Shown: positions 6,145-9,728 of the stretch, one piece after another
Layout: every line of letters starts with the position of its first letter
Position numbering within the stretch: position 1 is the stretch's first letter
From: CAYYAQ01 sp964469555
GTDB taxonomy: Bacteria; Planctomycetota; UBA1135; UBA2386
Direction: 5' to 3'
Length of the DNA stretch: 9,728 nt
Assembly: GCA_964469555.1 (NCBI GenBank)
Contig: CAYYAQ010000191.1
Location: 1 to 9,728, forward strand
The notes under the pieces: model-generated
What the model was told of the DNA's origin: nothing
What the model saw: the letters and a program-made list of their open reading frames with translations, nothing else
Databases searched by the model: none
Program-made: the position numbers and the translations under genes

Positions 6145-9117
6145 CTACTTGGGGAACGCTTCTGCGTCGAGGTATTCCTTGCCGCGACCGAAGTTCTGGA
6201 CCCACAGTCGACCGGTGTTGCCCACGCCAAACTCAGTGTGTCCCGCGTTGAGCAGATTGCGGTGGTGCCCGCTCGAGTGACACCAACGGACGTGCGCCCC
6301 GGCTGCCGACGGGTTGCCCGCGATATTCTCGCTGATCCCGTACTTGTAGCCCTCGTTGCGCATGCGCTTGTAGGGCGTCTTGCGGTCCGCGGTCGGAGAG
6401 GTGTGGCTGAAGTAGCCCAGCGTGGACATCTCTTCGGCGTGGCCGTGCGCGGCCTTGTGCAGCTTGGGGCTGATGGCGAGCGGTCGGTGGCCGAACATGA
6501 TCCTGTACGAGTTCGTGACCTCGACCTGCTCGATCTCGCCGTTGTTGAGGTCTTCGCCCAACACCTCGTTGAGCTCCTCGATACGAATGTAATGGATGAA
6601 CCGGGTCTTCTCTTCCGCGCTCTGGCAGAAGTTGCGGATCGTCAACTCCACCACCGGCGGAATCGTGCGCACCCATTCGACCTGCGACAGGGCGCGGTCC
6701 GTGACCTCCCCCATCTTGCCGAGCTCCGTCTCGGTCCACAGCAGCGCATTGATCTCCTTACGGGTGTTGGACCCGATGGCGATCTTCGTCTTGTCCAACC
6801 AGAGCTTCCGAACGACGGCGACTCGCGCGTCAACTTCCTTCTGAACCTTGTTGTACTCCGAGTGCTTCGCCCCACTCACCGCCGGGGGCTTGTAGGGATA
6901 GAAGTACTTCACGCGGTCGTAGATCAGTTCCCGAGCATGCGCGCGAGCTTTGTCGATCGCGACTCGCTTGGCGGTCATCTTCTTGAGTGATTTCGGCAGG
7001 TTGCTGCGCGCGAGCTTCGCAACAAACGCATTCATCCTGCTCTTGAGGGCCAAAACGATCGCGTCATCTGTCCCCGCTTCCTCGGAAGCCCGGAGCTCCT
7101 CGAGAACCTTCTCGCGCTCAGCGACGGTCTGCCCCGTGATCCGTGCCAACTTGCGCGCGAACTTCTCGGCGAGTTTCTCGACCTTCAGGAACCGCTTCGC
7201 GACGAACTTGCCCTTCACGAGCGCGTAGCCGTCCGCGTCCACCACCTCGCCGCGGCCACGGGCGATGAGCACCGAGACCTCGCCGAACAGTCTCGTGTCG
7301 GCCACGAGCAGCTTCGCGAGATACGCCTCCGCCGCCTCGGCTTCGCGTTGCCGATAACCGAGGGCCGCGACGCCGAGCCGCGTTTCGATTGGAACGCCCG
7401 CCGCGGCTGCCAGCGAGGCGGCTCCTTCGACGTGGATCGCCATCCACGACAAAGCCTGCGGCTGCCCGCCCACGACCACGTGGACGTGCTGTCCTTCGAC
7501 CTTCTTGACCGTAGCCCGGTCGCCGCTCACCAGCTTGATGTTCGTGCCGGAGACGTTCGCGCCAGCGACCGCGGTCATCAGCGTTCGGATCAACTTCAGA
7601 TCCGTCATCTGACCACGGAGATACGACACCAACCTCGGCTGATAGTCAGCATTGTTGGCGACCGACTTCTCGAGCAACGAGAGTGACCGGTCCAGGTCAC
7701 CCGCGACCTCGGCAGCACGGACCTCTGCGAGCGTCCGCGCAACGAGACTCTTGTCGACGGGTCCCAATGGCGTCTCGACGTCGACCGGCTCTTCGTTCTC
7801 GTCGTTCTGCTCGGGCTCCGCGATCTTCTTCGTCACGGCGGTAGGAGGTGGCGTGATGCGACGCGTCGGGACGATTCGTTGTGCGACCACCGCCTTGCGC
7901 TCGGGCATGTTGACGCCGAGTTCGGCAGACAGGTTACCGAGCACGCGATACAACAGCGACAATTCGCCCTCGGCAGGGAAGCGCGTGGACGCTTCTTGCA
8001 GGAGCTTGACGCCGTCGGGCAACCGCTTCGAGTTGCGCAACCCGAAGGCCTTGTCGACGAGCTGCCGCATCTCCTTGCGGGCCTCGGAACGCACGTCGGC
8101 GATGAGGTCAAGCAAGGGCTCGGCGTGTTCTGCGGGAACATCCGGAAGGATCTGCCGCGCGGACTCCCACGCCTGTACGTGTTGCTTGTTCTTGGAGAGC
8201 TTGCGGATCGCAGCGATGCTCTCGTCCAGCCACTCGGGCTTGGGAAGGGGTTTTCTTCCTTCGGTCTTTTTGGCTATCGCCAGCCCAGGCGTCCCGGCGA
8301 CCGGACCGGAGGCCACGGCGTCCTTCTCGGCGGCGATGCGGAACTCGGTGAGGCCAGCGCGAAGGATGCGGGCAGCTTCCCGCTCCGTGAACGTCGCATC
8401 CTTCTTTGCGAACGCCTGAAGGCTCCGAAGCTGCACGGCCTTGGTCTCGGTCAAGACCCTGGCCATGTACTGCGCCTTGAGTTTGTTGAACTCCGTCGCG
8501 ATCTCTTCCACCGCGCGGCGATGATCGGCGACGAGTTGTTGGCGACCCGAATGACCGCGCACCCATTCGGTGTCGAGGCGGTTGAGAATGGACCGGGCTT
8601 TGGTGAACCGCCCGGCTTTTCGCGCATCCACGATCGCCTCGCGATCTTTCAGGGGGAGGTGCTTGTCCTGTTGGAACCCGCCCCAGTTGTAGAGGCCGAT
8701 CGAGATCGCGATGCCCACGAGCACGACCAGCGCGTACATCGACTTGACCTTGCCGCTGCGCTTGTCGTCGAACGGCGAACGCCGGGGTGTCGCGTTGCCA
8801 GTGAGAACGTCGGACGCGGTCGCCGGTCGCTTGACCTGGTTGCCAAGCACCAAGACGGAATCACCGATCGTGATCCGATCGCCGAGCACGAGGTTCGCTT
8901 CCCGAACCTCATGGTCATTCACGAGAACGGGGTCCGCGTCGTCGGCGACTCGCAGCACACAGTACTCTCCGGACATTTCGACGACCGCGTGGATCCCGCC
9001 GGCCTCCGATCCAGTGATCTTGATGTCCGCGCCCGCGCCGACACCGATCCGCACGGGGCGATCGTCTAGGGGGCGATAGTAGGTTTCCCCACCATCGAGT
9101 ATCTGGAATGTGAGCAT
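6145..9117 (-). CDS. FHA-transmembrane-CAP (SCP/PR1-like) domain protein
   Basis: 990 residues. Parts in order: an FHA-type beta fold (about 1-95; RIGVGAGADIKI, IHAVVE, VLVNDHEV, GDRITIGDSVLVLG); a basic linker; one membrane segment (about 127-146, SMYALVVLVGIAISIGLYNW); a long charged, mainly helical region with TPR-like units (about 155-400 and 455-520); a Pro/acidic linker (about 420-452); an SH3-like beta patch (about 519-566, ending QALSWMAIHVEG); more helices; and a CAP domain (about 840-975). CAP motifs are clear: HGHAEEM with His893, GYFSHTSP, SENIAG with Glu930, SSGHHRNLLN, TEFGVG and WVQNFG. With the basic side N-terminal, FHA should be cytoplasmic and CAP outside the inner membrane. 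Cys831 and Cys946 could form a disulfide. The FHA lacks the usual Arg and Ser of phosphothreonine binding. Start ATG 9117 places the FHA fold at once, though the ribosome site is weak. Its role is unknown; cell-envelope signalling or cell-wall binding is an inference. Confidence 0.85.
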   Translation of the reverse strand: MLTFQILDGGETYYRPLDDRPVRIGVGAGADIKITGSEAGGIHAVVEMSGEYCVLRVADDADPVLVNDHEVREANLVLGDRITIGDSVLVLGNQVKRPATASDVLTGNATPRRSPFDDKRSGKVKSMYALVVLVGIAISIGLYNWGGFQQDKHLPLKDREAIVDARKAGRFTKARSILNRLDTEWVRGHSGRQQLVADHRRAVEEIATEFNKLKAQYMARVLTETKAVQLRSLQAFAKKDATFTEREAARILRAGLTEFRIAAEKDAVASGPVAGTPGLAIAKKTEGRKPLPKPEWLDESIAAIRKLSKNKQHVQAWESARQILPDVPAEHAEPLLDLIADVRSEARKEMRQLVDKAFGLRNSKRLPDGVKLLQEASTRFPAEGELSLLYRVLGNLSAELGVNMPERKAVVAQRIVPTRRITPPPTAVTKKIAEPEQNDENEEPVDVETPLGPVDKSLVARTLAEVRAAEVAGDLDRSLSLLEKSVANNADYQPRLVSYLRGQMTDLKLIRTLMTAVAGANVSGTNIKLVSGDRATVKKVEGQHVHVVVGGQPQALSWMAIHVEGAASLAAAAGVPIETRLGVAALGYRQREAEAAEAYLAKLLVADTRLFGEVSVLIARGRGEVVDADGYALVKGKFVAKRFLKVEKLAEKFARKLARITGQTVAEREKVLEELRASEEAGTDDAIVLALKSRMNAFVAKLARSNLPKSLKKMTAKRVAIDKARAHARELIYDRVKYFYPYKPPAVSGAKHSEYNKVQKEVDARVAVVRKLWLDKTKIAIGSNTRKEINALLWTETELGKMGEVTDRALSQVEWVRTIPPVVELTIRNFCQSAEEKTRFIHYIRIEELNEVLGEDLNNGEIEQVEVTNSYRIMFGHRPLAISPKLHKAAHGHAEEMSTLGYFSHTSPTADRKTPYKRMRNEGYKYGISENIAGNPSAAGAHVRWCHSSGHHRNLLNAGHTEFGVGNTGRLWVQNFGRGKEYLDAEAFPK

Positions 9118-9199
9118 CTACTCGTAGTCTCGGTCGCGGCGTTCGGGCCCTGTGTGTGAGGGGCAGACCTGATCTTGATGTCGATGGCGGGCTGGGACA

Positions 9200-9228
9200 A
9201 TTTTAGGCAATACAACCCCGTGCAGCAA
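9200..9228 (-). promoter_or_regulatory. Candidate sigma-70-type promoter for the FHA-CAP gene
   Basis: On the minus strand TTGCTG (9228-9223) and TAAAAT (9205-9200) are 17 bases apart. The -10 box matches consensus at 5 of 6 positions, the -35 only in TTG. Transcription would begin near 9193, giving a leader of about 75 bases before the FHA-CAP start at 9117. It lies in the 135-base gap after the sigma-54 activator gene, so the FHA-CAP gene may be transcribed alone or read through from upstream. Confidence 0.35.
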
Positions 9229-9237
9229 AGCCCCGTG
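9216..9237. repeat. Short direct repeat CCCCGTG x2, 15-base period
   Basis: CCCCGTG occurs at 9216-9222 and again at 9231-9237, separated by CAGCAAAG. It overlaps the -35 part of the candidate promoter of the FHA-CAP gene, so it could be a regulator site. Two 7-base copies in GC-rich DNA may also be chance. Confidence 0.3.
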
Positions 9238-9252
9238 GTGATACATGCGACA

Positions 9253-9728
9253 TTAGAAGATCTCGGCGGAGAAATCCGAGGCTGTGATCCAAGGCCCGTC
9301 GGACAGGACGAGGGCCCGCTGGATCTCATTCTGCAGTTGGCGGACGTTTCCGGGCCAGCAAGCCCGCATGAGGGCATCCTCTGCGCTGGCGTCGAGTACT
9401 GGCTTGGGGGAGACCGTCCCTGCGTCGGCAATGAAGGACCGGGCCAGCATGAGCACATCCGCACCACGTTCGCGCAGTGGTGGCAGGGACAGCCGCAATA
9501 CGTCTAAGCGATAGTAGAGGTCTTCTCGGAACGTCCCCGACACGACCATCTTCTCCAGATCCTGATTCGTCGCCGCGATGATCCGGACGTCGACCTTGCA
9601 CACCTTCGTGCCCCCGACCGGTCGCACCTCCCCTTCCTGGAGAACCCGAAGGAGCTTGGCCTGCATGGGCAGCGGCATGTCACCGATCTCGTCGAGGAAG
9701 AGCGTGCCCTGATGGGCCAACTCGAACT
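9253..9728 (-). CDS. Sigma-54-dependent AAA+ transcription activator, C-terminal part, no HTH domain
   Basis: 158 codons are visible; the N-terminus lies beyond the right edge. This is the second half of an NtrC-type sigma-54 interaction domain: Walker B GTLFLDEIGDMP, then QAKLLRVLQEGEVRPVGG, sensor I RIIAATNQDL, the arginine-finger region FREDLYYRLDV, PPLRERGADV, and sensor II WPGNVRQLQNEIQRA. Such proteins use ATP to remodel sigma-54 RNA polymerase. The Walker A and GAFTGA parts and any sensory domain are outside the window. The stop TAA comes only about 20 residues after sensor II helix, at SDFSAEIF, so the Fis-type helix-turn-helix usually found there is absent. It may act from solution or through a partner, as some reported HTH-lacking NtrC-family regulators do. 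It lies 135 bases upstream of the FHA-CAP gene in the same direction, and an N-terminal FHA domain would be a natural guess but is not seen. Confidence 0.92.
   Translation of the reverse strand, partial: FELAHQGTLFLDEIGDMPLPMQAKLLRVLQEGEVRPVGGTKVCKVDVRIIAATNQDLEKMVVSGTFREDLYYRLDVLRLSLPPLRERGADVLMLARSFIADAGTVSPKPVLDASAEDALMRACWPGNVRQLQNEIQRALVLSDGPWITASDFSAEIF

Noticed and set aside
5429..6280. 283-codon frame on the plus strand overlapping the double kinase
   Set aside because: Extremely Arg/Pro-rich, out of frame with the kinase, and runs past its stop into the convergent gap and the next gene's 3' end.
7879..9069. 396-codon open frame antisense to the FHA-CAP gene
   Set aside because: Arg/Leu/Gly-rich composition without recognisable motifs; it is the mirror of a coding frame with strong codon bias.
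9206..9235. Sigma-54 -24/-12 promoter before the FHA-CAP gene
   Set aside because: A GGGG stretch and a TTGC are present on the minus strand, but the GG-to-GC distance is not the required 10 bases and the TGGCAC context is missing.

Overview
The window looks like chromosomal DNA of a GC-rich Gram-negative bacterium, most likely a planctomycete (Planctomycetota). This lineage call is an inference. It rests on a Cys-type sulfatase facing a Tat-exported sugar isomerase-like TIM-barrel protein, an lptFG pair showing a lipopolysaccharide-type outer membrane, a large FHA-transmembrane-CAP protein with SH3-like and helical filler, and a sigma-54 activator. There is no RNA gene, insertion sequence, integrase or CRISPR array in the window. 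No gene-free stretch exceeds about 135 bases.

Layout. (1) Positions 1-632, minus strand: the N-terminal 210 residues of an exported hydroxypyruvate isomerase-like TIM-barrel protein, cut by the window edge. (2) 633-760: a divergent control region with a 7-base inverted repeat and a possible -10 element. (3) 761-2341, plus strand: a complete formylglycine-dependent sulfatase. (4) 2357-4552, minus strand: a two-gene unit, lptF (4552-3458) then lptG (3451-2357), the membrane half of the LPS export ABC transporter. (5) 4572-6089, plus strand: a 505-residue protein with two consecutive kinase-like domains of the Kdo/WaaP LPS kinase type. It sits head to head with lptF, with only 19 bases between the start codons. 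(6) 6110-6137: a hairpin between convergent genes. (7) 6145-9117, minus strand: a 990-residue FHA-TM-helical-CAP protein. (8) 9253-9728, minus strand: the C-terminal part of a sigma-54-dependent AAA+ activator that stops right after the AAA+ domain, with no helix-turn-helix.

How the genes may work together. The sulfatase and the TIM-barrel protein fit a small module for breaking down sulfated sugars outside the cytoplasm. LptF/LptG and the double kinase fit export and phosphorylation of lipopolysaccharide. The FHA-CAP protein and the sigma-54 activator lie in the same direction and probably form a signalling pair that links the cytoplasm to the envelope. The most unusual items are the tandem LPS-kinase-like protein sharing a minimal start region with lptF, and the FHA-CAP protein, whose FHA domain lacks the usual phosphothreonine-binding residues, next to an activator without a DNA-binding domain.
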